From Acidimicrobiia bacterium (GTDB taxonomy: Bacteria; Actinomycetota; Acidimicrobiia; Acidimicrobiales; SZUA-35), in NCBI GenBank assembly GCA_003231975.1, contig QIKW01000207.1, positions 1 through 35,909 of the forward strand: a DNA stretch of 35,909 nt, read 5' to 3'. The translations under genes were made by a program, and so were the position numbers. Under the pieces are notes generated by a model that was not told where the DNA came from, made no database searches, and saw only the letters and a list, made by a program, of their open reading frames with translations. Positions 15,165-23,077 of this stretch are shown here, in pieces; position 1 is the stretch's first letter; each line of letters opens with the position of its first letter.

Positions 15165-17069
15165 TTAGGCGGAACCGGGCGAGACAGGGCCAAGAGCCAT
15201 CGCGGCCAATGGTGGCAGGGCAATGGTTAGTGACTGAAGCTGGCCGTGGCACCCTGTTTCAGTGGTTTCGATCAGCTCTGGAACTGGGTGCCCACTGCCT
15301 CCATAGCCAGAGTCGTCGCTGTTTGCCAGCACCTCCCAGGCGCCCCCTATTGGGGTGCCAATGCGATAGTCGGGCCGAGGAATTGGTGTGAGGTTAAACA
15401 CACAGAGCACGGGGCGATCAGACTCGTTCCCAAGACGAAGCCATGCCAGCACCGAGTTGTCGCCGTCATCAAGAACCACCCACTGGAAGCCTCTTGGGCT
15501 GGCGTCGTTTACATGGAGGGCCGGTTCGGCTGAGTAGAGGCGGTTCAAGTCACTGATCCAACGCAGTATCCCAGCATGGCTTTCAGCCTCAAGCAGGCTC
15601 CAGTCCAAAGGGTGATCGTGATTCCATTCAGTGCCTTGAGCAAACTCTTGACCCATGAAAAGCAGCTTCTTGCCGGGGGTGAACCATTGATTGCCATACA
15701 GAAGCCGGAGGTTTGCGAACTGGCGCCACTGATCGCCTGGCATCTTCGTCAGTAGCGAACCCTTGCCGTGCACAACCTCGTCGTGGCTGAGCGGCAGCAC
15801 ATACTGCTCGCTGAAGGCGTAGACGCCGCGAAACGTGACCTGACTGTGATGGAAACGTCGGTGCACGGGATCATTGGCCAGGTAGGCAAGCGTGTCGTGC
15901 ATCCAGCCCATGTCCCACTTGTAGTGAAAGCCAAGCCCGCCCTGATCAACGGGGCGGGTTACACCGGGGAAGGCGGTTGATTCTTCTGCGATCGTGATCA
16001 CATCGGGGTGAGTGGCGCCAACCGCGGTGTTGAGCTCGCCAAGGAACTGAATGGCTTCGAGATTTTCTCTGCCGCCAAATTTGTTTGGGATCCATTCGCC
16101 CTCTTCGCGTGAATAATCTCGGTAGAGCATTGAGGCAACGGCATCCACCCTTATCCCGTCGATGTGGTACCTCTCGATCCAGTGCAAGGCACTGCTGACA
16201 AGGAACGAGCGCACCTCGTGCCTGCCGTAGTTGAAGATGTAGCTCTGCCAATCCTGATGCCACCCTTCCTTGGGGTCTGTGTGTTCAAAGAGGTGGGAGC
16301 CATCAAAGTTGCCGAGAGCAAAATCGTCTGACGGGAAGTGAGACGGCACCCAATCCAAGATCACGCCAACGCCGCTCTGATGCAGTTGGTCTACGAACCC
16401 CATGAAGTCGGTTGGCGAGCCGTAACGCGCGGTTGGGGCGAAGTAGCCCGTTGTTTGGTAGCCCCACGACCCGTAAAAGGGATGCTCCATTATTGGCAGT
16501 AACTCAACGTGGCTGAAACCACACGACAGGACGTATTCAGCAAGCGGAGCGGCCAGTTCGCTCCATGAGAGGCTGCGGTAGGCCTCGGCATGACGCCAGG
16601 AGCCAACGTGCATTTCATAAATCGAGATCGGTTGATCGATGGCCTGTTTGGCCCCCCGTTCGCCGAGCCAGGCCTGGTCATTCCATTGGTAGCTGAGGTC
16701 TGTGACAACAGAGGCTGTCGCTGGCGCCAACTCGGCCGCAAACGCCAACGGGTCAGCCCGTTCAACGTCGTAGCCGGCCTTGGTGCCAATTCGGAACTTG
16801 TAACGATGACCAACCTTGGCCTCGGGCACCGTTCCTGCCCAGATCCCAGAATCTCCCTGGGGCTGAAGACGGTACTTGTCGTTTGGCTCCCAATCTGAGA
16901 AGTCGCCGACTACCCACACGTGCAACGCTTCGGGGGCCCACACCGCAAAACGGCGCCCCGAGGCAGCCATAGAGGTCAGCGGTTGTGCCCCCAGCAGGTC
17001 GAAGAGCCTGTGATGGGCTCCTTCATTAAACAGCCAGCGATCGTGTTGATCGATTAGGTGGTCGCTCAC
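15165..17069 (-). CDS. glgB: 1,4-alpha-glucan branching enzyme (GH13)
   Basis: A 634-residue glycogen branching enzyme, which makes the alpha-1,6 branches in glycogen. A CBM48-like domain lies at about 38-125 (FAVWAPEALHVWVVGDFSDW), and the GH13 barrel from about 150 on. Catalytic residues are visible: nucleophile Asp309 in DGIRVDAVASML, acid/base Glu362 in VITIAEEST, and Asp430 in LSHDEVVHGKGS. EHPFYGSWGYQTTGYFAPTA is the branching-enzyme signature. It is shorter than the roughly 730-residue actinobacterial enzymes, which carry an extra N-terminal domain. The ATG overlaps the SDR stop (ATGA), so the two genes are translationally coupled. Its presence immediately upstream of nuoA1 may be coincidental. 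Confidence 0.95.
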   Translation of the reverse strand: MSDHLIDQHDRWLFNEGAHHRLFDLLGAQPLTSMAASGRRFAVWAPEALHVWVVGDFSDWEPNDKYRLQPQGDSGIWAGTVPEAKVGHRYKFRIGTKAGYDVERADPLAFAAELAPATASVVTDLSYQWNDQAWLGERGAKQAIDQPISIYEMHVGSWRHAEAYRSLSWSELAAPLAEYVLSCGFSHVELLPIMEHPFYGSWGYQTTGYFAPTARYGSPTDFMGFVDQLHQSGVGVILDWVPSHFPSDDFALGNFDGSHLFEHTDPKEGWHQDWQSYIFNYGRHEVRSFLVSSALHWIERYHIDGIRVDAVASMLYRDYSREEGEWIPNKFGGRENLEAIQFLGELNTAVGATHPDVITIAEESTAFPGVTRPVDQGGLGFHYKWDMGWMHDTLAYLANDPVHRRFHHSQVTFRGVYAFSEQYVLPLSHDEVVHGKGSLLTKMPGDQWRQFANLRLLYGNQWFTPGKKLLFMGQEFAQGTEWNHDHPLDWSLLEAESHAGILRWISDLNRLYSAEPALHVNDASPRGFQWVVLDDGDNSVLAWLRLGNESDRPVLCVFNLTPIPRPDYRIGTPIGGAWEVLANSDDSGYGGSGHPVPELIETTETGCHGQLQSLTIALPPLAAMALGPVSPGSA

Positions 17070-17962
17070 CCAACCGCCTGAGTGGGTGGTGAGATGTTTA
17101 GGCCGAACAGTTCCTGGAAGCGGGCGCGGTAGGCCTCACTGTCGTGGATGGCACCCAGCGCCACCCATTGCTCATTAGTCACCTTCGGGCGCGACGCAGT
17201 GATTTCAGGCCCGCCCCACCCGCAGGTCCAACGCAGTTTCGGTTCATCAGTTGTTATTGCCTCATAGATCGTGGCCGCAGTGTCAGCCGGGTCACCCGGG
17301 GCTTGCAGGCCTGCTGCGTAGAAGTCGAACAGGCGCTGGTAGTGCATGTCGTAGGCTCCCGTTTTGTTCGGAACATCCATGTTCTTTGGCAGGATCGCCG
17401 TCTTCACAACCCCGGGCTGCACAATCACTACTCGGATCCCGAAAGGGGCCAATTCGTGGGCCAACTCTTCGCTCATGCCTTCAGCCGCGAACTTGGAGGC
17501 CACGTAGGGAGCTTGACCGACTGCTGCGAATTGGCCGATTATTGAGGTGACATTCACAATCGTGCCGCTGCCTCGCTCCCTCATCTGGGGAAGAACGGCC
17601 TGAATGCATCGGACAGCGCCATGGAGATTCACATCCATCACCTCGGCGAAGCGGTCAATGGAGCACTCTTCAACGGTGCCGTTGCCCCCAACACCGGCGT
17701 TGTTAACAAGAACATCGATGCTGCCGGCGTCGGCGAGAACCTGGCTCATAGCGTCTGCAACCGAGCTGCTGTCGGTGACGTCGCAGACTATAGGGAGCAC
17801 CGACACCCCGGCGGCCTCTGCCATTTTGCTTAGCTTCTGCCCTCTGTCTAGTGACCGCATCGTGCCATAGACAGTGAAGCCCTTCTGGGCCAGGTGAATT
17901 GCTGTGGAGCGGCCAATGCCCGAATTGGATCCGGTGACCACGGCTATCGTGTTGCTGCTCAT
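17066..17962 (-). CDS. Short-chain dehydrogenase/reductase (SDR)
   Basis: A 298-residue classical SDR oxidoreductase. The NAD(P)-binding Rossmann motif is VTGSNSGIG (residues 9-17), followed by CDVTD (60-64) and LVNNAGVGG (85-93). The catalytic Ser140 (VNVTSIIG), Tyr153 and Lys157 (PYVASKFA) are all present. The C-terminal WTCGWGGPEITASRPKVTNEQWVALG tail is longer than the minimal SDR fold. The substrate is not predictable. It starts 54 bases after the LLM-family gene's stop and overlaps glgB by four bases, suggesting co-transcription. Confidence 0.9.
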   Translation of the reverse strand: MSSNTIAVVTGSNSGIGRSTAIHLAQKGFTVYGTMRSLDRGQKLSKMAEAAGVSVLPIVCDVTDSSSVADAMSQVLADAGSIDVLVNNAGVGGNGTVEECSIDRFAEVMDVNLHGAVRCIQAVLPQMRERGSGTIVNVTSIIGQFAAVGQAPYVASKFAAEGMSEELAHELAPFGIRVVIVQPGVVKTAILPKNMDVPNKTGAYDMHYQRLFDFYAAGLQAPGDPADTAATIYEAITTDEPKLRWTCGWGGPEITASRPKVTNEQWVALGAIHDSEAYRARFQELFGLNISPPTQAVG

Positions 17963-18016
17963 TCGCCGAGGCTACGCCAAGTTGAACCTGTCGACGGCAG
18001 GGAACAGAGAGCCCCC

Positions 18017-18871
18017 TCAGCGGTCGAGGCGAGGAGCAATTTCGGTTGCAGCCAATTGCAGTTGCTCGGTTGAGTCTGTGCCGTAAGGAACTAACACGAT
18101 CGAATCGGCTCCGGCCGCCACCAAAGCCTGCAACATCTCAGCAACAGCTTCGGGGTTAGGGCCAATTGCGGCCCAGCTTTCCGAGGGTGCATACGGTGGT
18201 GGCGCTGGCAGGGTGCTCTCATCACCGCAGAAGAAGCCGGTAAAAACGGTGAGCCGGTGCTCGTCTGTGCGTCCGGCCTCGGCCCGCCCCTCATTGATAA
18301 GGGCCCTAGCCTGCTGGACATCCTGGGGACTCTTGCCCGAGGGCAGAATGGTGCCATCGGCTACCGCTCCGGACAGCTTCAGAGACTTCGGGCCGGTAAC
18401 TCCGGCTGAGACCCTTGGAATCTGAAGCGGTGGAAAGTGAAGCGCCACTTCTTTCAGCTGCACGTATCTTCCGTCTGCCGTCACTAGTTCGCCCGCCAGT
18501 AGAAGCCGGACTGCCTCAATAGTTTCGCGAAGCAAGGTGAGCGGCGATTCAACCGACTGGCCGATCTGTGCCATCCATTCGGGAACGCCGTGGCCAATGC
18601 CGCCCGCTATGCGATGAGGGTGAAGTTCGGCCAGCGTGGCCCACTCCATGGCCAACGCAGCCGGATTGCGGAAAGGGGCGGGAGCAATTCCGTGGCCAAC
18701 AACCACGTTCTCTGTGGCTTCCAGAACAGCCAACATCTGGCTGATACCGCCGCTGTATGGAAGATCCTCAACCACCCAAAGTTCTTCGAACCCTTGCTGA
18801 ATTAACTGTGCGTGGGCTGCCACCGCTCCGGGCGGCACCTCCCGCATGATCATCGCTCCGATTGCCGTCAT
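18017..18871 (-). CDS. LLM-class (luciferase-like, probably F420-dependent) oxidoreductase
   Basis: A protein of about 284 residues with the alpha/beta-barrel pattern of the bacterial luciferase-like family: an early GFEELWVVEDLPYSGG segment, ENVVVGHGIAPAPFRNPAALAMEWATLAEL with the PFR-x2 motif, then HRIAGGIGHGVPEWMAQIG and a late ADGTILPSGKSP. This pattern is commonest in F420-dependent enzymes of actinobacteria, though FMN use cannot be excluded. An ATG at 18871 is preferred; a GTG two codons upstream (18877) is possible, and neither has a clear ribosome site. The substrate is unknown. It is notable beside an eleven-subunit complex I, whose archaeal relatives oxidise F420H2, but no direct link is shown. 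Confidence 0.85.
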   Translation of the reverse strand: MTAIGAMIMREVPPGAVAAHAQLIQQGFEELWVVEDLPYSGGISQMLAVLEATENVVVGHGIAPAPFRNPAALAMEWATLAELHPHRIAGGIGHGVPEWMAQIGQSVESPLTLLRETIEAVRLLLAGELVTADGRYVQLKEVALHFPPLQIPRVSAGVTGPKSLKLSGAVADGTILPSGKSPQDVQQARALINEGRAEAGRTDEHRLTVFTGFFCGDESTLPAPPPYAPSESWAAIGPNPEAVAEMLQALVAAGADSIVLVPYGTDSTEQLQLAATEIAPRLDR

Positions 18872-18933
18872 GTTCACAATACTGGCCGGTTCCGATCACT
18901 GATGCTGGTGTTAGCTGATTGTTGGCACATAAG

Positions 18934-18983
18934 AGTGGTAGACACCGCCCCGAACTGGAGGGGTCGAGGTGGTGCCTACCACT
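18934..18983 (-). terminator. Long hairpin after the LAxTG gene, candidate terminator
   Basis: The arms at 18934-18949 and 18968-18983 are complementary over 16 positions with 2 mismatches (outer arm AGTGGTAG / CTACCACT), and an inner CCCC/GGGG pair shortens the loop. It lies 25 bases beyond the stop of the minus-strand LAxTG gene and about 60 bases before the LLM gene start. There is no clear U-tract, as is common in actinobacteria, so it could equally be an operator or mRNA 5' structure for the LLM gene. Confidence 0.5.
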
Positions 18984-19007
18984 GCGGCTTCGGTTCGATT
19001 TTGGGTT

Positions 19008-19292
19008 CTAGATGTGAATCTCAGACTCCCTGCGCCGGCGGGCGAGTTCGATTGCGATGGCGGCCAGAACTACACCGCTGAGCAAGAGCGACAGCCCTAT
19101 CGCCAGCAGAGTCCCAGTGTCGGCCCCGGTGAAAGCCAGCGGACCGCCAGCAGGGTTCCCTCCACCAGCCGGGCGCGGGCTCAACAATGTTGGTGCCAAC
19201 ACGCCAGCTACCAGAACGGTTACCAGGAAAGCGGGAGTCGCCGCCAACAGCCACCGCCTTGCCTTGAGTTTCACACGTGAACTGAATGTCAT
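19008..19292 (-). CDS. Very small LAxTG-type cell-wall-sorting-signal protein
   Basis: A 94-residue protein with a basic N-terminus and membrane segment (about residues 8-36, RRWLLAATPAFLVTVLVAGV), a short Pro/Gly linker, and a C-terminal sorting signal: the pentapeptide LAFTG (about 53-57), a hydrophobic helix and a RRRRE tail. LAxTG is the motif preferred by class E sortases of high-GC Gram-positive bacteria. The start at 19292 is well supported: GGAGG lies seven bases upstream of the ATG. Only about 20 residues separate the signal peptide from the sorting motif, so almost no exposed mature protein would remain. No sortase gene is seen nearby. It may be an anchored peptide, a membrane-spanning pilus-base component, or a remnant of a larger surface protein. 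Confidence 0.75.
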   Translation of the reverse strand: MTFSSRVKLKARRWLLAATPAFLVTVLVAGVLAPTLLSPRPAGGGNPAGGPLAFTGADTGTLLAIGLSLLLSGVVLAAIAIELARRRRESEIHI

Positions 19293-19702
19293 CGCCCAAC
19301 CTCCGTCGGATTTCGGTACATCATTGACTCTGCTTGTTGTTATAGGTTGTTTGAATCGGACGGGGATAGGGGTGACTTGAGTAAAACTGCCCAGATTTAT
19401 TTGACGGTGCAACACCAGACAAGGGCGCTCAAACACTCGCCCAGCAGCAGAGCGGTTGGTGCCAACCACCGTTGCCACGATCACGTCTCCGATCGTTGCA
19501 GTGGTTCTGTCTAACGGATAGATGTAGTTATTTGTTGTTCTATGTCGGCGACTTGAGAAGAAGTACCCAACCCTGTCCGGTGGGCCAGCCTCGGTGGCGT
19601 CTCAACGTCAACTCAACCTTGAGGTCGCGCTTGGGGGGTCCGTCTTAGGATCGATGGGGGGCCGCGCGCCCGAAGTTCGATCTGGCGGGCCAGAATGAGC
19701 GG
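19293..19702. other. Divergent intergenic region between the LAxTG gene and dusB
   Basis: About 410 bases between two divergently transcribed genes, so it should hold promoters for both. Two patches are AT-richer than the surroundings (about 19320-19350 and 19505-19545, the latter including TAGTTATTTGTTGTTCTATG), but I cannot assign convincing -35/-10 pairs. The GGAGG in front of the LAxTG gene lies at about 19300-19304. No small ORF, RNA gene or repeat is supported. Confidence 0.4.
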
Positions 19703-20821
19703 GTGCGAATCGGCCCGATCGAACTTGCTTCGCCGGTGGTGTTGGCCCCTATGGCTGGGGTAACCAACGCGCCGTTCCGTCGACTATGCCGCCGCTTTGG
19801 CGGAGGCCTCTACGTCAGTGAAATGATCTCGGCTCGCGCCTTCATCGAGGGCTCAACCAAAACCGAGCGGCTAGCGGGCTTTGACCCAGACGAATCACCT
19901 CGCTCTCTCCAACTGGCCGGGGTAGACCCCTTCTACGTTGGCGAGGCCGTTCGGAGGTTGGTTGGCGATGGTCGGGTTGACCACATTGATCTGAACTTCG
20001 GTTGCCCGGTTCGCAAGGTCACCCGTAACGGTGGCGGAGGTGCACTTCCGTTTAAGCGCAAACTGTTTGCAGGCGTTGTTGGCGCTGCTGTGGATGCCGC
20101 CACACCAGCCGGTGTGCCGGTAACTATCAAGTACCGGGTGGGTATCGACGACAACCACGTTACCTATCTCGAGTGCGGGCGGATCGCTGCCGACCTGGGA
20201 GTTAGTGCCATCGCCCTTCATGGTCGAACTGTGGCCCAGCTCTATTCGGGTCAGGCCGACTGGTCAACGATCGCCAAACTCAAAGAGACCATTTCCCACA
20301 TTCCGATTCTTGGCAACGGCGACATCTGGGAAGCTGGCGACGCGGTGAAGATGATGAATGAGACCGGCTGCGACGGCGTTGTGATCGGCCGCGGTTGCCT
20401 CGGAAGGCCGTGGCTCTTCGGCCAACTTGACGCGGCCCTGAACGGTTCGGCTGTGCCACTGCATCCCACAACTCACGAAGTGATCCCGGTAATGAAAGAA
20501 CACGCATCTCTGTTGGTGAAGTGGATGGGTGACGAAAGCCGCGGCTGTAGAGAGTTTCGCAAACACACGGCCTGGTATTTGAAGGGATACCCGGTCGGTG
20601 GTGCTATTCGCTCTCAGCTTGGCGGGATCAGTTCGCTATCCGAACTCGACAATCTCCTGTCACAGATTGCCGATCACGATTTACCACAAGAGAACTGGCG
20701 GGTAGCCCGCGGCCATACCAGAGGGCCCCAGGTGGTCTCGTTGCCAGATCGGTGGCTCGACGATCCTTATGACCTGGCGATTGCCGACCCGGCAGGAGAC
20801 TCGGCCGCATCTGGCGGCTGA
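19703..20821 (+). CDS. dusB: tRNA-dihydrouridine synthase (DusB-type)
   Basis: A 372-residue FMN-dependent enzyme that reduces uridine to dihydrouridine in tRNA D-loops. The N-terminal IELASPVVLAPMAGVTNAPF is the family signature. The catalytic Cys101 sits in LNFGCPVRKVTRNGGGGALP. The FMN-binding barrel motifs HGRT (AIALHGRTVAQLYSG) and LGNGDIWEAGDA follow, then the GCDGVVIGRGCLGRPWLFGQ phosphate-binding segment and a helical tRNA-binding C-terminus. The start is GTG at 19703. It is the only complete gene on the plus strand in this part of the window. Its last 55 bases overlap the end of the convergent receiver-like gene. The DusB subclass is inferred from actinobacterial precedent. Confidence 0.93.
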   Translation: MRIGPIELASPVVLAPMAGVTNAPFRRLCRRFGGGLYVSEMISARAFIEGSTKTERLAGFDPDESPRSLQLAGVDPFYVGEAVRRLVGDGRVDHIDLNFGCPVRKVTRNGGGGALPFKRKLFAGVVGAAVDAATPAGVPVTIKYRVGIDDNHVTYLECGRIAADLGVSAIALHGRTVAQLYSGQADWSTIAKLKETISHIPILGNGDIWEAGDAVKMMNETGCDGVVIGRGCLGRPWLFGQLDAALNGSAVPLHPTTHEVIPVMKEHASLLVKWMGDESRGCREFRKHTAWYLKGYPVGGAIRSQLGGISSLSELDNLLSQIADHDLPQENWRVARGHTRGPQVVSLPDRWLDDPYDLAIADPAGDSAASGG

Positions 20822-21339
20822 GCAAAATTGTTCGAACGGCACCACGCCGGTTCGATAGTCCGCCTGGCCACAATGCGGCGCTGGGCGAACGTCTTTGCCC
20901 AGTCCTGGGTGAGGCGGCGATCTGGCGACAACCTTCGATTGAGTCGCGCGTCTGGCCGAGCGAACCATTCCAGAAGGCCTTCAAGGGCAACCCCAACGCC
21001 ATTAACGTCTCGGTCTTCAAGGGCCGCGAACACATTGGTGTTCGCCGAGGCCAGGCCGGGCGCATCGCCACGCGTTGTGATAATCACCTTGGCGGCCGGA
21101 AGATCCTTGGCCAGGATCGACAGAACATCGCGGCCAAGCAGCCCTGGGGATTCATCAACCAACACCAACGCGTCGGCACCGCAATGCACTGCCAAGTCAA
21201 CCGCCTGCACAGCAGTTGGGCTGGAACCGATCAGCTTGAACCCTGGCTGGCCCTCAACCGAGGCTGCAAGCTCTTCTCTATAGAAGGAGTCGTTCGCTCC
21301 AATCACCACGGTGTATGGATGGCTTCTTTTACTTGTCAT
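20767..21339 (-). CDS. Orphan response-regulator receiver-like protein without an output domain
   Basis: A 190-residue protein. Residues 9-120 resemble a NarL-type receiver domain: VVIGANDSFYREELAASVEG corresponds to the usual acidic pocket (an Asn-Asp in place of Asp-Asp), ADALVLVDESPG holds a candidate phospho-acceptor Asp62, and AKVIITT the conserved Thr. The Lys normally found after strand 5 is not evident, so phosphorylation is uncertain. No helix-turn-helix follows; the C-terminal 70 residues are Arg-rich and unrecognised. The ATG at 21339 has GGAGG eight bases upstream, an excellent ribosome site. It lies 133 bases downstream of nuoN2 in the same direction, and its last 18 codons are antisense to the end of dusB. 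Confidence 0.65.
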   Translation of the reverse strand: MTSKRSHPYTVVIGANDSFYREELAASVEGQPGFKLIGSSPTAVQAVDLAVHCGADALVLVDESPGLLGRDVLSILAKDLPAAKVIITTRGDAPGLASANTNVFAALEDRDVNGVGVALEGLLEWFARPDARLNRRLSPDRRLTQDWAKTFAQRRIVARRTIEPAWCRSNNFAQPPDAAESPAGSAIARS

Positions 21340-21472
21340 GATGTTCACCTCCGGATCATCGCTACGTAGCCTCTCATGCAAAACAGCAGCAAGCTTGGGC
21401 CGTTCGCTCCTGACTGGATAGGCCGAGATACCCACCAGGGCCCAACCCGGAGTCGGCGACAGCCGCCCGCAT

Positions 21473-23077
21473 CTAATCCCGCAGTTGGGTGAGGGTGGCG
21501 GCGGCGTTGTCTAAGAAGCTGCCACCAAGGTCGGGTAGCACACCCAGGGCAAGGGTTACGACCACCGAAATCACCAGCACTGTTAGCACCGCCGGCGGCA
21601 CATCTATTGGCTCACTGTCGCCAGCATCGGCGGCCGCTACATCCACCGCATCATCTGTTTCGTCTTCCAGGAACATGGCTACCACCACCCGCAGGTACAG
21701 ATAGGCCCCAACCACGGCGGCCAGCATGGCAACACCTGCCAGCACGTAGTTCTGATCCTCAGACGCAGCCAGGATCACCCGGAACTTCGCAACGAACCCC
21801 GAAGTAAAGGGAATGCCGGCCTGGGCGAAGAGCAACACAACGAACAAGCCTGCCAGCAGCGGTTGCGAGCGAGCCAGCGCTCGGTAGCTGTCGATGCTGT
21901 GCTGACCATCGCCGGTGCGGCCCATCACTGTGATCACCGCGAAGGTGCCAAGCACCATCACCGAATAGCTGAAGAGGTAGAACAGGATCGCCGAGCTGCC
22001 AAGAATCTCAGGGCCACCGCTTCCCCCTAGTCCGTCTTTGGTTGCGCTGTGGAGCCCGATCAACATGAAACCGGCGTGGGTGATCGATGAGTACGCCATC
22101 ATCCGCTTGATATTGGTTTGGACTACGGCTACGAAGGATCCAACAACCAAGGTGATCACGGCCAGCGCAGCAACAATTGGCAGCCATTCTTCTTGCAGGT
22201 CGGAAAAGCCATAGAGGAACACTCGTAGGAATCCGGCGAATGCGGCAACCTTCACCCCTGAAGCCATGAAGCCAACAACGGGTGACGGTGCGCCTTGGTA
22301 GACGTCTGGGGTCCATATGTGGAACGGGGCAGCCGAGACCTTGAAGGCAAACCCAACCAGCATGAAGGCAATCCCAACCAGCAACAGCGACGAGTCCTGG
22401 GCTGGCACAAGGCCCCGATCATTTACCGCAAACATGGAGTCGTTGATGCCTCTGAGGTTCGTTGACCCCGTTGCTCCATAGACCAAGGCGATCCCGTAAA
22501 GGAAGATGGCAGACGAGAGGGCCCCAAGCACGAAGTACTTGAACCCGGCCTCTTGAGACTCTGAGCGGCGAAGGTGCAGGGCGGCCAGCACATAGACCGC
22601 AATTGAGAGGATCTCGAGGCCGACAAAGGCAACAATCAGATCTTCTGCCGACGCCAGCAAAACACCCCCTGAGGCCGACAACATCAACAGGGCATACCAC
22701 TCTGGGCTCTCAAGGCCTTCCCGCCGTAGGTAGTCATCAAGCAAGAACGCAGACATGGCAACGGCCAAACAAATCACCCCCGTGATGAAAAGGGTGAAGT
22801 TGTCTACCGCAATGGAACGGGCCAGCACGTAGAACTCGGCCCTCCCGTTAACCAATTGCTGGTCGTTCACCCTGGCCACAGTGGACGGGATGAACATGGC
22901 AGCCGTAATGGCTGATGCGGCGGTGAAGGCGGCCGGGAACGACCCGGTTCGGGTGCGTGGTACGAGGGAGGTGATTGTGATCAGAATTACGCCCGCCAAC
23001 GACAGAATCAGCAGTGGCCAGATCAGCGACCATTCGATATCTGGAATCTGGGCTTCCTGGGCGAACAACGTATTCAT
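21473..23077 (-). CDS. nuoN: NADH-quinone oxidoreductase subunit N (complex 2)
   Basis: A 534-residue antiporter-like proton-channel subunit at the end of operon 2. Channel Glu155 lies in FVGLEILSIAVY, Lys246 in GFAFKVSAAPFHIWTPDVY, and Lys276 in GVKVAAFAGF, with IKRMMAYSSITHAGFML following. An acidic loop (about residues 471-492, rich in Asp and Glu) sits before the last membrane helix and is absent from NuoN1. The ATG overlaps the nuoM2 stop (ATGA). Confidence 0.96.
   Translation of the reverse strand: MNTLFAQEAQIPDIEWSLIWPLLILSLAGVILITITSLVPRTRTGSFPAAFTAASAITAAMFIPSTVARVNDQQLVNGRAEFYVLARSIAVDNFTLFITGVICLAVAMSAFLLDDYLRREGLESPEWYALLMLSASGGVLLASAEDLIVAFVGLEILSIAVYVLAALHLRRSESQEAGFKYFVLGALSSAIFLYGIALVYGATGSTNLRGINDSMFAVNDRGLVPAQDSSLLLVGIAFMLVGFAFKVSAAPFHIWTPDVYQGAPSPVVGFMASGVKVAAFAGFLRVFLYGFSDLQEEWLPIVAALAVITLVVGSFVAVVQTNIKRMMAYSSITHAGFMLIGLHSATKDGLGGSGGPEILGSSAILFYLFSYSVMVLGTFAVITVMGRTGDGQHSIDSYRALARSQPLLAGLFVVLLFAQAGIPFTSGFVAKFRVILAASEDQNYVLAGVAMLAAVVGAYLYLRVVVAMFLEDETDDAVDVAAADAGDSEPIDVPPAVLTVLVISVVVTLALGVLPDLGGSFLDNAAATLTQLRD

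Noticed and set aside
15065-15223. N-terminal extension of nuoA1
   Set aside because: It overlaps the glgB end and shows no NuoA character; the shorter protein has normal family length.
21340-21472. Terminator or small gene between nuoN2 and the receiver gene
   Set aside because: Only short 4-bp stems and a 32-codon ORF without a ribosome site were seen; not enough to call a feature.
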